From: Nocardia sp. alder85J
GTDB taxonomy: Bacteria; Actinomycetota; Actinomycetes; Mycobacteriales; Mycobacteriaceae
DNA: 64,000 bases
Direction of reading: 5' to 3'
Assembly: GCF_020176955.2 (NCBI RefSeq)
Contig: NZ_JAIUCZ020000008.1
Coordinates: 186,001-250,000 of the forward strand
In this document: in pieces, positions 44,249-52,527 of the stretch
Numbering within the stretch: position 1 is the first letter of the stretch
How the letters are laid out: each line of letters starts with the position of its first letter
The notes under the pieces: model-generated
Told to the model about the DNA's origin: nothing
Databases searched by the model: none
The model's input: only the letters and a program-made list of their open reading frames with translations
Position numbers and translations under genes: made by a program

Positions 44249-45238
44249 GTGACAGACCTGGACCTTGCGGCCGTGCGAGCCTTCGTGACGGCGGTCGACG
44301 AGGGGCAGTTCGGATATGCGGCGGCCGTGCTGGGGCTCACCCAGCAGGCGGTGTCCAAGCGGATTGCGAAGTTGGAAGGCCAGCTCGGGGTGAGCCTGTT
44401 CGACCGGACGTCCTCGGGCAGCGTGATCAGCGCCGCCGGGAAGCGGGTGCTGCCGCATGCGCGATCGCTGCTCGAAACCGCGGCCGATACGGTCGTCGCC
44501 GCGCAGCCGGAGACCCGTCCGCTGCGGATCGCCGTGCAGAACGAGCGAGAGGCGGCGGCGGATCTGGTCCGGTATTACGTGGATCGGCACCTGGAGGCGG
44601 ACATCGAGCTCGTGATCGGCACCGCCTTCCGATCCGGCCGCGACGCCCTGCTCAACGGCCGCGTGGATGCCACCTTCGCCCGCCCGCACGGCGGCCCGCG
44701 CCGGCTACCGTCGGGGATCGGCATCGTCGCGGCGCTGGTGGACCCGTGGCATCTGCTGGTCGGTACGAAGCATCCGCTCGCCGGTCGCCCCGCGGTCACC
44801 CCCGCCGACATCGTGCCGTACCCGAGTTGGGCGCCCGGCGCGTCGGTGCCCTCGGAATGGGCGGACTACTACCGGGATTGGGCGGAATTCAGCGGGATCA
44901 CGATACTCACCGGCCGCGAACCCGGCGGCGAGCCCGAACGGGAGAACGACCGAGCTCGCGGATTGTTCGGTAAGTCGGGTGTGCTCGACCGCATCGCCGC
45001 CTCGGATTCGCTGTCGATGTTCGCCACCGCAGGTCTGCATCTCCCCTGGCATCCGCACATCCGCCGACTGCCGGTCCTGGACCCCACCCCCGCCTATCCC
45101 TACGCCCTGCTCTGGTCGACCGCCGATCCCCACCCCGCGCTACCGGACCTGATCGATCATGTCCGGCAGAACTACAGCGCCGACATCCTCGCCGACTGCT
45201 GGATTCCGGAGCCGGATCGCACGATCTTCCAACCGTGA
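44249..45238 (+). CDS. LysR-family regulator
   Basis: 329 residues from the GTG at 44249, chosen for GGGAGG 5 bases upstream. The winged helix at the N-terminus reads LAAVRAFVTAVDEGQFGYAA and GLTQQAVSKRIAKLEGQLG, the rest being the two-lobed effector domain. It is followed on the same strand by the hydroxyquinol-pathway fusion gene, a frequent arrangement for LysR activators of aromatic degradation, so control of that gene is likely (inference). Confidence 0.88.
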   Translation: MTDLDLAAVRAFVTAVDEGQFGYAAAVLGLTQQAVSKRIAKLEGQLGVSLFDRTSSGSVISAAGKRVLPHARSLLETAADTVVAAQPETRPLRIAVQNEREAAADLVRYYVDRHLEADIELVIGTAFRSGRDALLNGRVDATFARPHGGPRRLPSGIGIVAALVDPWHLLVGTKHPLAGRPAVTPADIVPYPSWAPGASVPSEWADYYRDWAEFSGITILTGREPGGEPERENDRARGLFGKSGVLDRIAASDSLSMFATAGLHLPWHPHIRRLPVLDPTPAYPYALLWSTADPHPALPDLIDHVRQNYSADILADCWIPEPDRTIFQP

Positions 45239-45366
45239 GGCACGAGTCCCCTCGGCGGGATCCGTACGCGGTGTGTGGGGGGAGGGGGCCGGGGTATTCG
45301 GTGGGATGCTGTCGTGCGGGTCCGCGGCCGGGTGGCCGGGGCGAATCGATGCAGAGAGGCGCCGAT

Positions 45367-47370
45367 ATGACTGAGTCGTCCACCCACTCGGCCGGGTCCG
45401 GTATCGCGTTCACGCACGAGACGCTGGGGCAGCGGGTCGGATTCGGGCGGGGGCGGGCGGCGGAGTTGTTGCGGGCCGAGGCGGAGCGGCTGAGGGCGGC
45501 GCGGGCGATGGTGATCGCGTCGACGCGGGATACCGCGAATGCCGATCGGCTGGCCGCGGTGCTTCCGGTGGCGTTGCGCTGGACCGAGGTCCGGCAGCAC
45601 GTGCCGGTGGACAATGCCGAGCGGGCGCGGGCTGCGGCCGCGGCGGCCGGGGTGGATGTGCTGGTGGCCGTCGGGGGCGGGTCGGCGATCGGGTTGGCGA
45701 AGGCGGTGGCGCTGACCAGCGGGCTGCCGATCGTGGCGGTGCCGACCACCTATGCCGGGTCGGAGGCCACCGATGTGTGGGGGGTGACCGATGCGGACGG
45801 GAAGCGGACCGGGTCCGATCCGGCGGTGCTGCCGGTCGCGGTGGTCTACGACGCGGAGTTGGTCGGGTCGCTGCCGGTGGAGGCGGCGGTGGCCAGCGGG
45901 CTGAACGCGCTGGCGCACTGCGTGGATTCGTTGTGGGCGCCGCGAGCGGATCCGATCAATCAGGCCATGGCGTTGGAGGGGGCGCGGGCGCTGGCGACGG
46001 CGTTGCGGCGGATCGTGGCCGAGCCGGGCGACGGGGCGGCGCGGGAACGGGCGCTGTACGGGTGTTATCTGGCCGCGGTCGCCTTCGCCTCCGCGGGGTC
46101 TGGATTGCATCACAAGATCTGCCATGTGCTGGGCGGGACCTTCGATCTGCCGCATGCCCGGACCCATGCCGTCGTGCTGCCGCATGTGCTGGCGTTCAAT
46201 GCCCCGGCGGTACCGGATCTGGCCGGGCGGCTGGCCACCGCGCTCGGCCGTCCACCGGTTGTGCCCGCCTCGGGACCGGCTGCCGCGATCGGGGCACTGG
46301 GCGAGTTGTACCGGGCGGTGGCTGCGCCGACGGCGCTGGCCGAATTCGGGTTCGGCGCCGAGGATGTCGCGGTGGCCGTGCCGCGGGTGCTGGCGGTGGC
46401 GCCGCCGTCCAATCCGGTGCCGGTGACCGCCGCGAATCTGACCGATCTGCTGACCGCCGCGCGCACCGGCTCGAATCCGGCGGCGCCGGCCGAGGTGGAA
46501 CAGGCGATCCGGGAACAGGCGCTGACCGATCGGGTGGTCGCCGCCTTCGACCGCGCCGCCGACCCGCGCCTGAAGATGTTGATGCAGGCGCTGACCCGGC
46601 ATCTGCACGCCTTCATCCGCGAGGTCCGGCTCAGTGCGGGGGAGTGGAACGCGGCCATCGAATTCCTCACCCGGGCCGGGCACATCACCGACGACCGGCG
46701 GCAGGAGTTCATCCTGCTGTCGGATGTGCTGGGCGCCTCGATGCAGACGATCACGGTGTCGAATCCGGCGAACGGCAACGCGACCGAGGCCACCGTGTTC
46801 GGGCCGTTCTTCGTCGAGAACTCGCCGGAGATCGCGCTCGGCGGGGATATCGCCCGGGGTGCGACCGGTGAACCGTGCTGGGTGGCGGGCACTGTCTCCG
46901 GTACCGACGGCAGTCCGATCGCCGGGGCCCGGGTCGAGGTGTGGGAGGCCGACGCCGACGGGTACTACGACGTGCAGTATCCCGGTGACGTGTCGGCCGG
47001 GCGCGGGCACTTCCACACCGATGCCGAGGGCCGGTACCGATTCTGGGGCCTGACCCCGACGCCGTATCCGATCCCGAACGACGGGCCGGTGGGCGAACTG
47101 CTCGCGGCGGCCGGGCGCACGCCGGTGCGAGCCGCTCATCTGCATTTCATGGTGGTCGCCCCGGGCTTCCGCACCCTGGTGACACACATCTTCGTCGCGG
47201 ACGATCCGCAACTGGCGGTCGGCGACAGCGTCTTCGGCGTGAAAGACTCGCTGATCAGGCGCTTCGATCGGCAGCCGGCCGGGACCGCGACACCCGACGG
47301 CCGCGATCTCGGCGACCGCACCTGGACCCGGACCCGGTTCGATATCGTGCTGGCGCCGGAGGATCGCTGA
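45367..47370 (+). CDS. Fused maleylacetate reductase / hydroxyquinol 1,2-dioxygenase
   Basis: 667 residues from the ATG at 45367 (AGAGAGG 8 bases upstream). Residues 1-350 are an iron-alcohol-dehydrogenase-fold maleylacetate reductase: VGGGSAIGLAKA near 103 and VPTTYAGSEATDVWGVTD. Residues 365-667 are an intradiol ring-cleavage dioxygenase with all four Fe(III) ligands: Tyr533 or 534, Tyr567, His591 and His593. The two activities are consecutive: hydroxyquinol is cleaved to maleylacetate, which is then reduced to 3-oxoadipate. The joining segment (about 350-370) has no stop or frameshift, so this is a genuine fusion. I recall annotated proteins of this two-domain type in actinobacteria. Confidence 0.92.
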   Translation: MTESSTHSAGSGIAFTHETLGQRVGFGRGRAAELLRAEAERLRAARAMVIASTRDTANADRLAAVLPVALRWTEVRQHVPVDNAERARAAAAAAGVDVLVAVGGGSAIGLAKAVALTSGLPIVAVPTTYAGSEATDVWGVTDADGKRTGSDPAVLPVAVVYDAELVGSLPVEAAVASGLNALAHCVDSLWAPRADPINQAMALEGARALATALRRIVAEPGDGAARERALYGCYLAAVAFASAGSGLHHKICHVLGGTFDLPHARTHAVVLPHVLAFNAPAVPDLAGRLATALGRPPVVPASGPAAAIGALGELYRAVAAPTALAEFGFGAEDVAVAVPRVLAVAPPSNPVPVTAANLTDLLTAARTGSNPAAPAEVEQAIREQALTDRVVAAFDRAADPRLKMLMQALTRHLHAFIREVRLSAGEWNAAIEFLTRAGHITDDRRQEFILLSDVLGASMQTITVSNPANGNATEATVFGPFFVENSPEIALGGDIARGATGEPCWVAGTVSGTDGSPIAGARVEVWEADADGYYDVQYPGDVSAGRGHFHTDAEGRYRFWGLTPTPYPIPNDGPVGELLAAAGRTPVRAAHLHFMVVAPGFRTLVTHIFVADDPQLAVGDSVFGVKDSLIRRFDRQPAGTATPDGRDLGDRTWTRTRFDIVLAPEDR

Positions 47371-47421
47371 ATATCATTGCACCGCAACGGTATCCGGCAC
47401 GAACGAGAGATGGAGTACATC

Positions 47422-48012
47422 GTGACCAAGCCCGTCCTGCAGATCGTCATCGGCAGCACCCGGCCCGGCCGCATCGGCGCCTCGGTGGCGCACTGGTTCG
47501 CCGATCTGGCCCGCGCCGACGACCGATTCGAGGTGGAGATCGTCGACCTGGCCGAGGTCGGACTGCCGCTGCTGGACGAGCCGAACCATCCGCGGCTGCG
47601 CACCTACCTGCACGAGCACACCAAGAACTGGAGCGCCACCGTCGACCGGGCGGACGCCTTCGTCTTCGTCATCCCCGAGTACAACTACTCGCTGAACGCC
47701 GCTACCAAGAACGCGATCGACTACCTCTTCCACGAGTGGCAGTACAAGCCGCTGGGCATCATCAGCTACGGCGGGGTGTCGGGCGGCCTGCGCGCGGCCC
47801 AGGCCCTGAAGCCGATCGCCACCGCGCTGAAGATGTGGCCGACCCCGGACACCGTGATCATCCCGATGGCCGGGCAACTGCGCGACGAGAACGGGGCGTT
47901 CACGCCGACCGAGACGATCACCGCCTCCGCCGACGCCCTGCTCGGTGAGCTGGACAAGCTGACCGGCGCCCTGCGGCCGCTGCGCGCCGAGGCAGCGGCC
48001 GCGCGCTCCTGA
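47422..48012 (+). CDS. NAD(P)H-dependent FMN reductase family protein
   Basis: 196 residues from the GTG at 47422 (GGAG 6 bases upstream); ATG 47410 is the alternative. Flavodoxin-like fold with the phosphate loop IGSTRPGRIG near the N-terminus, PEYNYSLNAATKNAIDY over the flavin ring, and SYGGVSGGLRAAQAL. It reduces FMN or quinones with NAD(P)H. It starts 51 bases after the hydroxyquinol fusion gene and might supply reduced flavin to a resorcinol-type monooxygenase, but none is in the window. Confidence 0.87.
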   Translation: MTKPVLQIVIGSTRPGRIGASVAHWFADLARADDRFEVEIVDLAEVGLPLLDEPNHPRLRTYLHEHTKNWSATVDRADAFVFVIPEYNYSLNAATKNAIDYLFHEWQYKPLGIISYGGVSGGLRAAQALKPIATALKMWPTPDTVIIPMAGQLRDENGAFTPTETITASADALLGELDKLTGALRPLRAEAAAARS

Positions 48013-48028
48013 CCGGGCCCGTACCGCA

Positions 48029-48047
48029 GCGGCCCACCGCAGGCCGC
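48029..48047. terminator. Weak hairpin between convergent genes
   Basis: GCGGCC / GGCCGC, 6 bp with a 7-base loop, between the FMN reductase stop and the convergent oxidoreductase. No T run; could be chance in GC-rich DNA. Confidence 0.3.
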
Positions 48048-48088
48048 GGCGCCGGATCGGGATGTCCGCCGGGCGCTCGGGTGGCGCG

Positions 48089-49084
48089 TCAGAATTCGCC
48101 GGCGACGCCGAACACCGTGCGGCCCGAGTGACCACCGGCGTGGATGTCCCGCAACACCTTCTCGGCCTCGGTCACCGGGGCGTAGTGCTCGATCGCGGAC
48201 AGGTGGTGTGGTTTCAGATCGCTGCCGAGGCGGGCCCACAGGGCGCGGCGGTCGGCGATGGGGTAACTCACCGAGTCGATGCCCAGGAGGGCGACGCCGC
48301 GCAGGATGAACGGCATGACCGTGGTGGGGACGCCGGTGCCGCCGGTGAGGCCGCTGACCGCCACCGCCCCACCGTATTTCACGGTGCTGAGGATGTATGC
48401 CAGTGACTTGCCGCCGACGCTGTCGACGGCCGCGGCCCACTGCGCCTTGCCCAGCGGGCGGATCTTCGCCTCCGGATCCTCCGGCAGCCGGCCGATCACC
48501 GACGTGGCGCCGAGGGTGGACAACAGCTCGCCCGCATCGGATTTGCCGGTGGAGGCCACCACCTGGAAGCCCAGCCCGGCGAGGATGTCGACCGCGACCG
48601 TGCCGACGCCACCGGTCGCGCCCGTGACCAGCACCGGGCCGTCGGCGGGGGACAGGCCCCGATCGAGCAGGGCCGCGACGCTCAGCGCCGCGGTGAATCC
48701 GGCGGTGCCGATGGCGGCGGCCTCGCGGGTGCCGAGACCGTCCAGCTTCACCACCCACTCCGCCGGAACGCGCGCGTATTCGGCGTAGCCGCCGTGATGG
48801 CTCACGCCGATTTCGTAGCCGTGTGCGACGACCGCATCACCCGGGGCGAACTGTGGATCCGTGGAATCGACCACCTCGCCGGTCAGGTCGATGCCGGGGA
48901 TGATCGGGTAGTCGCGCACCACCCCGCCGCCGGGGGTGACGGCCAGGCCGTCCTTGTAGTTGGCCCCGGAGAAGTGCACCTTGATCGTCACATCGCCCGG
49001 ACCCAGGTACTCGTCGCCCACCTCCTCCCGCACCAACGCCACACCGCTGTCCGTCTCGTGCGCCACCATCGCCTGAAACTGCAT
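48089..49084 (-). CDS. MDR-family oxidoreductase (YhdH / acrylyl-CoA reductase-like)
   Basis: 331 residues from the ATG at 49084 (MQFQAMVAHE); ATG 49096 is also possible. A zinc-free medium-chain reductase: the GroES-like part contains GANYKDGLAVTP, IPGIDLTGEVVDS and GYAEYARVPAEWVVKL. The NADPH-binding loop is VTGATGGVGTVAVDILAGLG. The closest named relatives are YhdH and AcuI, which reduce acrylyl-CoA or quinones. A cluster of AT palindromes lies 65-135 bases upstream. Confidence 0.9.
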   Translation of the reverse strand: MQFQAMVAHETDSGVALVREEVGDEYLGPGDVTIKVHFSGANYKDGLAVTPGGGVVRDYPIIPGIDLTGEVVDSTDPQFAPGDAVVAHGYEIGVSHHGGYAEYARVPAEWVVKLDGLGTREAAAIGTAGFTAALSVAALLDRGLSPADGPVLVTGATGGVGTVAVDILAGLGFQVVASTGKSDAGELLSTLGATSVIGRLPEDPEAKIRPLGKAQWAAAVDSVGGKSLAYILSTVKYGGAVAVSGLTGGTGVPTTVMPFILRGVALLGIDSVSYPIADRRALWARLGSDLKPHHLSAIEHYAPVTEAEKVLRDIHAGGHSGRTVFGVAGEF

Positions 49085-49149
49085 GGCTCCGAGCATAGGT
49101 GGGCCGCTGCCGATCGAGTAGGACCTCTCGCACTCCCGCACCCCGTGCC

Positions 49150-49217
49150 CGAATATTTATATTCGCACACATTCGAATCCGCCGGATATCTGCGCGAAAA
49201 CCCTGACCGAATATTCG
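49150..49217. promoter_or_regulatory. Cluster of palindromes with CGAAT half-sites
   Basis: Three symmetric elements in 68 bases: CGAATAT-TT-ATATTCG (49150-49165), ATTCGAAT (49171-49178) and CGAATATTCG (49208-49217). They stand in an AT-rich island between the divergent oxidoreductase (start 49084) and the small membrane/DUF4254 pair (start 49339). They probably mark promoter DNA and may be operator sites for one dimeric regulator. Confidence 0.5.
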
Positions 49218-49338
49218 AGCGGCCGATAACTTCCGCCCGGAAGGGCACACAGGCAATCGATTTGCGAAATGGCGCGGCAACCGTTGTAGAGTGACAATGC
49301 ATTTCGAAGACGTGTCACACAAAAAAGGGGGAAGCCTC

Positions 49339-49524
49339 ATGGTGTTCGTGCTCGGAGTCTCGGCCGCGTGGCTGGCCTGTGTCACCCTGTTCATGGTGCT
49401 GACCGGCATCAACATCCCGGATCGGCATCCCCGCCACCGTGCCTCGGGCCGGCCGACCGTCGCCGAGATCGAACGCCGGCTGGCGCGGGAATGGCGCGAT
49501 TCATCCGGTCGGGTGTCCGGATGA
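49339..49524 (+). CDS. Small single-pass membrane protein
   Basis: 61 residues from the ATG at 49339, with GGGGGAAG 5 bases upstream. One membrane helix at the N-terminus (VFVLGVSAAWLACVTLFMVL) precedes a basic cytoplasmic tail with AEIERRLAREWRDSSG. The stop overlaps the next gene's start (ATGA), so the two are translationally coupled. No family recognised. Confidence 0.65.
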   Translation: MVFVLGVSAAWLACVTLFMVLTGINIPDRHPRHRASGRPTVAEIERRLAREWRDSSGRVSG

Positions 49525-49952
49525 TGCGGCCGATCGAACTCCCCACGAAACACGAAATCATGCGGGCCTGCCGGGGCGGCGGCCACGACGGTCATCCGTT
49601 GTTGCGGGCGGCCTTCGAATTGACCGCGCTGCACGAACAGATTTCCCGGCTCGCACCCGATCGCCGGCGCGGGCCGGAGGAGAATCGCGCCGCTCTCGTC
49701 GTGAGTATCGACCATTGGGTGCGGGCCCGGCTGCCACCGGCGCCGGCCGCGGCCGCGGCCCCTCCGCCGGAATCCGTGGGCGCCCTGGTCGACCGGATCG
49801 CCGAGTACACCGCCGTCGCCTTCACCGCGCTCACCCGCACCGACGATTGGAGTCTCTGGGATGCCTGGAACACCCTGGAGGAACTGTCCCGCGCCTACGA
49901 GGCGCTGGTGGTCGGGATCAGCACCGGCCGACGCCGATTGCCCGACGCCTGA
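49521..49952 (+). CDS. DUF4254 protein
   Basis: 143 residues from the ATG at 49521 (a second ATG follows at once). The order LPTKHEIMRACRGG, GHPLLRAAFELTALHEQ, LVVSIDHWVRARLP, SVGALVDRIAEYTAVAF and WNTLEELSRAYEALV matches the DUF4254 family of helical proteins that I associate with Nocardia and mycobacteria. Function unknown. It is coupled to the small membrane protein before it, which suggests a membrane-associated pair. Confidence 0.8.
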   Translation: MMRPIELPTKHEIMRACRGGGHDGHPLLRAAFELTALHEQISRLAPDRRRGPEENRAALVVSIDHWVRARLPPAPAAAAAPPPESVGALVDRIAEYTAVAFTALTRTDDWSLWDAWNTLEELSRAYEALVVGISTGRRRLPDA

Positions 49953-49959
49953 GCCGGAT

Positions 49960-51219
49960 TCACGATTCCCACAGCGCGCTGATCGGCACGGCTCGCAGGC
50001 GCGGCCCGAACGGCAGCGTCTGCTGCCCGGTGTGCAGGACGATTCCGGCCACCAGATCGGCGCCGAGCCGGTCGGCCAGGTGCCGCAACCCGCGAAAGTC
50101 CTCGTCGCGCACGGTCGAAGCGGCCTTCACATCGATGGCCACCACCTGTCCACGCCGGTTCTCCAGCACCAGGTCGACCTCGAGCTGATCACGGGTGCGG
50201 TAGTGGAACATCTCGGCCTCGGTGGCCGACCAGGTCAGCTGCCGCGCGATCTCCATGGCGACGAAACCCTCCAGCAGCGGCCCCAACGGGCTTTCCAGTG
50301 AACGCAATTCGCCCGCACCCATCCCGACGAGGTGTGCGGCAAGTCCCGAATCCACCAGTGCCACTTTGGCCGCGCTCACCGCGCGGGTGCCGATGTCCCG
50401 GGGCCAGGCCGGAATTCGCTTCAGCAGGAAGGCATCCTCGAGCAGGGTCAGATAGCGGGCCACGGTCCGCTGCGCCATCCCCAGCTCCCCGGCCACCGTG
50501 CCCGCCATCAGCAGCTGCCCCGAACGAGCGGCCACCAGCCTTGTCAGCACACGCATTTCGTCGACCCGCTCGATCTCAGCGAGCTGCCCGAGCTCACGCT
50601 TGAGCAGCTCGCTGAGATAGCTGTCGAAGAAGCGCTTACGCCGCAACGGCGTTCGGTTCTGCGCCTCCGGAAATCCGCCCCGGACAAGCCGATCCACATA
50701 TCCCGCGCGAGTCTCGGCCCCGTCGTGATCCAGTCGCGCCCCCGCCGCGAACACCCGATCCACGAAGCCGTCGGGCCGCCGATCCAGCTCACCCTGCGAC
50801 AACGGCCACAGTTCCAGCACCGCCACCCGCCCGGGCCGCGCCATCGGTAGATCACCGAATCCGGGCGCCCGCACCGACCCGGTCAGCAGGAACCGCCCGG
50901 GTTGCGAACCCGCGACACTCGCCTTCTCCACCGCGCGCAGCAGTTCCGGCACCTGCGGCACCCCATCGATCACCAGGGGATACTCACCGATCACGAACTC
51001 GACCGGGTCGAACGCCGCCGCACGCCGGGTCGCCGGCTGATCCAGGGTCCGCCACTGCGCCCCCCACTCCCGCGACAATCCCGCGGCCACCGCCGTCTTT
51101 CCACACCGCCGCGCACCGACCAGCACGACGGTGCGATGCTCCGCCATCGCCGCCCGCACCGCGGCAGTCATCCGACGCGGGACGCCGCGCCCGGTCGGCG
51201 GCACAGTAGTGGATACCAT
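49960..51219 (-). CDS. ATP-binding protein with DUF4143 (AAA_14 type)
   Basis: 419 residues from the ATG at 51219. Walker A GARRCGKT is at residues 35-42; the Walker B-like strand is PLVIDGVPQVPELL, in which Gly stands where DE is usual. A winged helix and the DUF4143 nuclease-like C-terminal part follow (FHYRTRDQLEVDLVLENRRGQVVAIDVKA). These proteins are widespread and of unknown function; the C-terminal fold resembles restriction-type nucleases with an E/D...D...K pattern, and here D, E-x-D-L-V-L and IDVKA are visible. The 440 bases upstream contain no gene. Confidence 0.87.
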   Translation of the reverse strand: MVSTTVPPTGRGVPRRMTAAVRAAMAEHRTVVLVGARRCGKTAVAAGLSREWGAQWRTLDQPATRRAAAFDPVEFVIGEYPLVIDGVPQVPELLRAVEKASVAGSQPGRFLLTGSVRAPGFGDLPMARPGRVAVLELWPLSQGELDRRPDGFVDRVFAAGARLDHDGAETRAGYVDRLVRGGFPEAQNRTPLRRKRFFDSYLSELLKRELGQLAEIERVDEMRVLTRLVAARSGQLLMAGTVAGELGMAQRTVARYLTLLEDAFLLKRIPAWPRDIGTRAVSAAKVALVDSGLAAHLVGMGAGELRSLESPLGPLLEGFVAMEIARQLTWSATEAEMFHYRTRDQLEVDLVLENRRGQVVAIDVKAASTVRDEDFRGLRHLADRLGADLVAGIVLHTGQQTLPFGPRLRAVPISALWES

Positions 51220-51661
51220 CCGGCCATTATGCGGTTCGAGTATCACCAACAGCCGCAACCCGACCCCACCACCGCCGCCGTGTCGCCCCGCGAATGCCGC
51301 CCGGACCGCGCCGATCCAGCCACCGGGCACCCACCCGCCCAGCCGCTCGACACCGACAGCACAGCCGCACCACTCCACCACGACCGCCGCCCGCCACCGA
51401 CCACGACAGCGCCACTCCGACTGCATTTCCGCCGCCGCCGACACGTCGGCACCGCCGCTCCCCCTGTCCGCATCCGCCGTCATCCCCCGGCGGAACAGCC
51501 ACCCGACCCGCGACCGATCACGCCGCCCGACCATATCGATCCAGCCGCACCGCACCCGCCGAACCAGCCGCCCACCGCATGCCGGACCAGCCGCCGGATC
51601 CACCCTCGAAAACTGCCCGGGCGATCGGTGATCCGCCCGCCCCGTCCCGAACCCACTGGTC
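51220..51661. other. Low-complexity non-coding stretch
   Basis: 442 bases in which every long open frame on either strand reads as proline/arginine/threonine- or glycine/arginine-rich text with no family resemblance. It lies between the DUF4143 ATPase start and the kinase stub, and is probably decayed DNA where the rest of the kinase gene used to be (inference). Confidence 0.5.
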
Positions 51662-51793
51662 TCATGGACGAAGCCGCACGATCGCCTGCTCGATGGTGTC
51701 GATTCGCAGGTGAACCGCGCCGATTCGCGCGGAGAGCAGCTGCGTCGGAGTCGTTTTACCGGTACCGGGCAGACCACCGGCGATGATGAGCAC
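51662..51793 (-). pseudogene. Truncated P-loop kinase (AAA family) N-terminus
   Basis: From GTG 51793 the frame reads VLIIAGGLPGTGKTTPTQLL and then RIGAVHLRIDTIEQAI, ending at a stop after 43 codons. This is the N-terminal P-loop (GLPGTGKTT) and the first strand-turn region (LRIDTIEQ) of small phosphotransferase-like ATPases of about 170 residues. The remaining two thirds cannot be found in any frame downstream. An in-frame longer reading to 51928 adds text without family match. Confidence 0.6.
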
Positions 51794-51929
51794 ATGGCCC
51801 TGTTCCCGGCCGCCGGCATGGCCCGCCGGGACGATGCGGCACTCGTGGACCAGCGGCACGCCTGCTCGTGGCCGCACCGAATGGGTTGTGGCACAGTGCC
51901 GAGGGGGATGAGTCGCCATGGGCAACACC

Positions 51930-51968
51930 GCGCCGCAGCATCCATCCCAGGGGTGGATGCTGCGGCGC
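51930..51968. terminator. Strong 15-bp hairpin
   Basis: GCGCCGCAGCATCCA and TGGATGCTGCGGCGC form a perfect 15-bp stem around a 9-base loop. It lies 22-60 bases beyond the first hairpin downstream of the Ddn-like gene and upstream of the kinase stub. It has no T run, so it could be a terminator or the remains of a mobile repeat. Confidence 0.6.
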
Positions 51969-51989
51969 AGTGCGAATCATGCTGTGCGA

Positions 51990-52007
51990 GAGGCGCAGTG
52001 GCGCCTC
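51990..52007 (-). terminator. Hairpin downstream of the Ddn-like gene
   Basis: GAGGCGC-AGTG-GCGCCTC, a perfect 7-bp stem with a 4-base loop, starts 5 bases after the stop of the Ddn-like gene. Likely terminator, with the 15-bp hairpin following as a second one. Confidence 0.55.
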
Positions 52008-52011
52008 GATG

Positions 52012-52440
52012 TCAGGCGTGGCGCAGGGCCAGGACCGGGATGGTGCGGATGCCGGCGGTTTTGCGGGCGTAGTCGGCGAAACCGGGGTAGCGGCGGGCCT
52101 GTTCGGCGTAGAGGGTGTCGCGGCGCTCACCGGTGACCTCGGTGACCGTGACCGGATAGGTTTCGGTGCCGCGTTCGATCTCGGCGGTGCCGGCGGCGGT
52201 CAGGTTGTAGTACCAGTCGGGGTTGACGGGGGCGCCTGCCTTCGAGGCGAAGACGTAGATGGTGGCGGGGTCGTGCTCGTCGGCCATGTACATCATGGGG
52301 GCCACCGCCGCGCGGCCGCTCTTACGGCCACGATGATGGACCAGGACCATCGGGGCGCCCTCGAACGGGCCGCTGACGCGGCCCTCGTTCGCCCGGAACT
52401 CGGCGATGATCGTGCTGTTCCAGTCGTCCGGTGTGCTCAT
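52012..52440 (-). CDS. Deazaflavin (F420)-dependent nitroreductase/quinone reductase, Ddn-like
   Basis: 142 residues. Split-barrel fold of the DUF385/Ddn family: NSTIIAEFRANEGRVSG, LVHHRGRKSGRAAVAPMMY, FASKAGAPVNPDWYYNL and ARRYPGFADYARKTA. The family uses reduced coenzyme F420 to reduce quinones, aflatoxins or nitroimidazoles; the genus-level context (mycobacteria and Nocardia make F420) agrees. It lies 87 bases after the enoyl-CoA hydratase on the same strand and may share its transcript. Confidence 0.9.
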   Translation of the reverse strand: MSTPDDWNSTIIAEFRANEGRVSGPFEGAPMVLVHHRGRKSGRAAVAPMMYMADEHDPATIYVFASKAGAPVNPDWYYNLTAAGTAEIERGTETYPVTVTEVTGERRDTLYAEQARRYPGFADYARKTAGIRTIPVLALRHA

Positions 52441-52527
52441 GGATCGGATACTCCTGACGCTGAGGGAGCCGGGGCGGCAAGCGCCCCGGCGTGGCGCATG
52501 GGGACCGGGTGGGCCCCGCCGCGGAGA

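Noticed and set aside
51227..51786. Several long frames on both strands between the DUF4143 ATPase and the Ddn-like gene
   Set aside because: All are proline/arginine/threonine- or glycine/arginine-rich; apart from the short P-loop stub none shows a recognisable motif.
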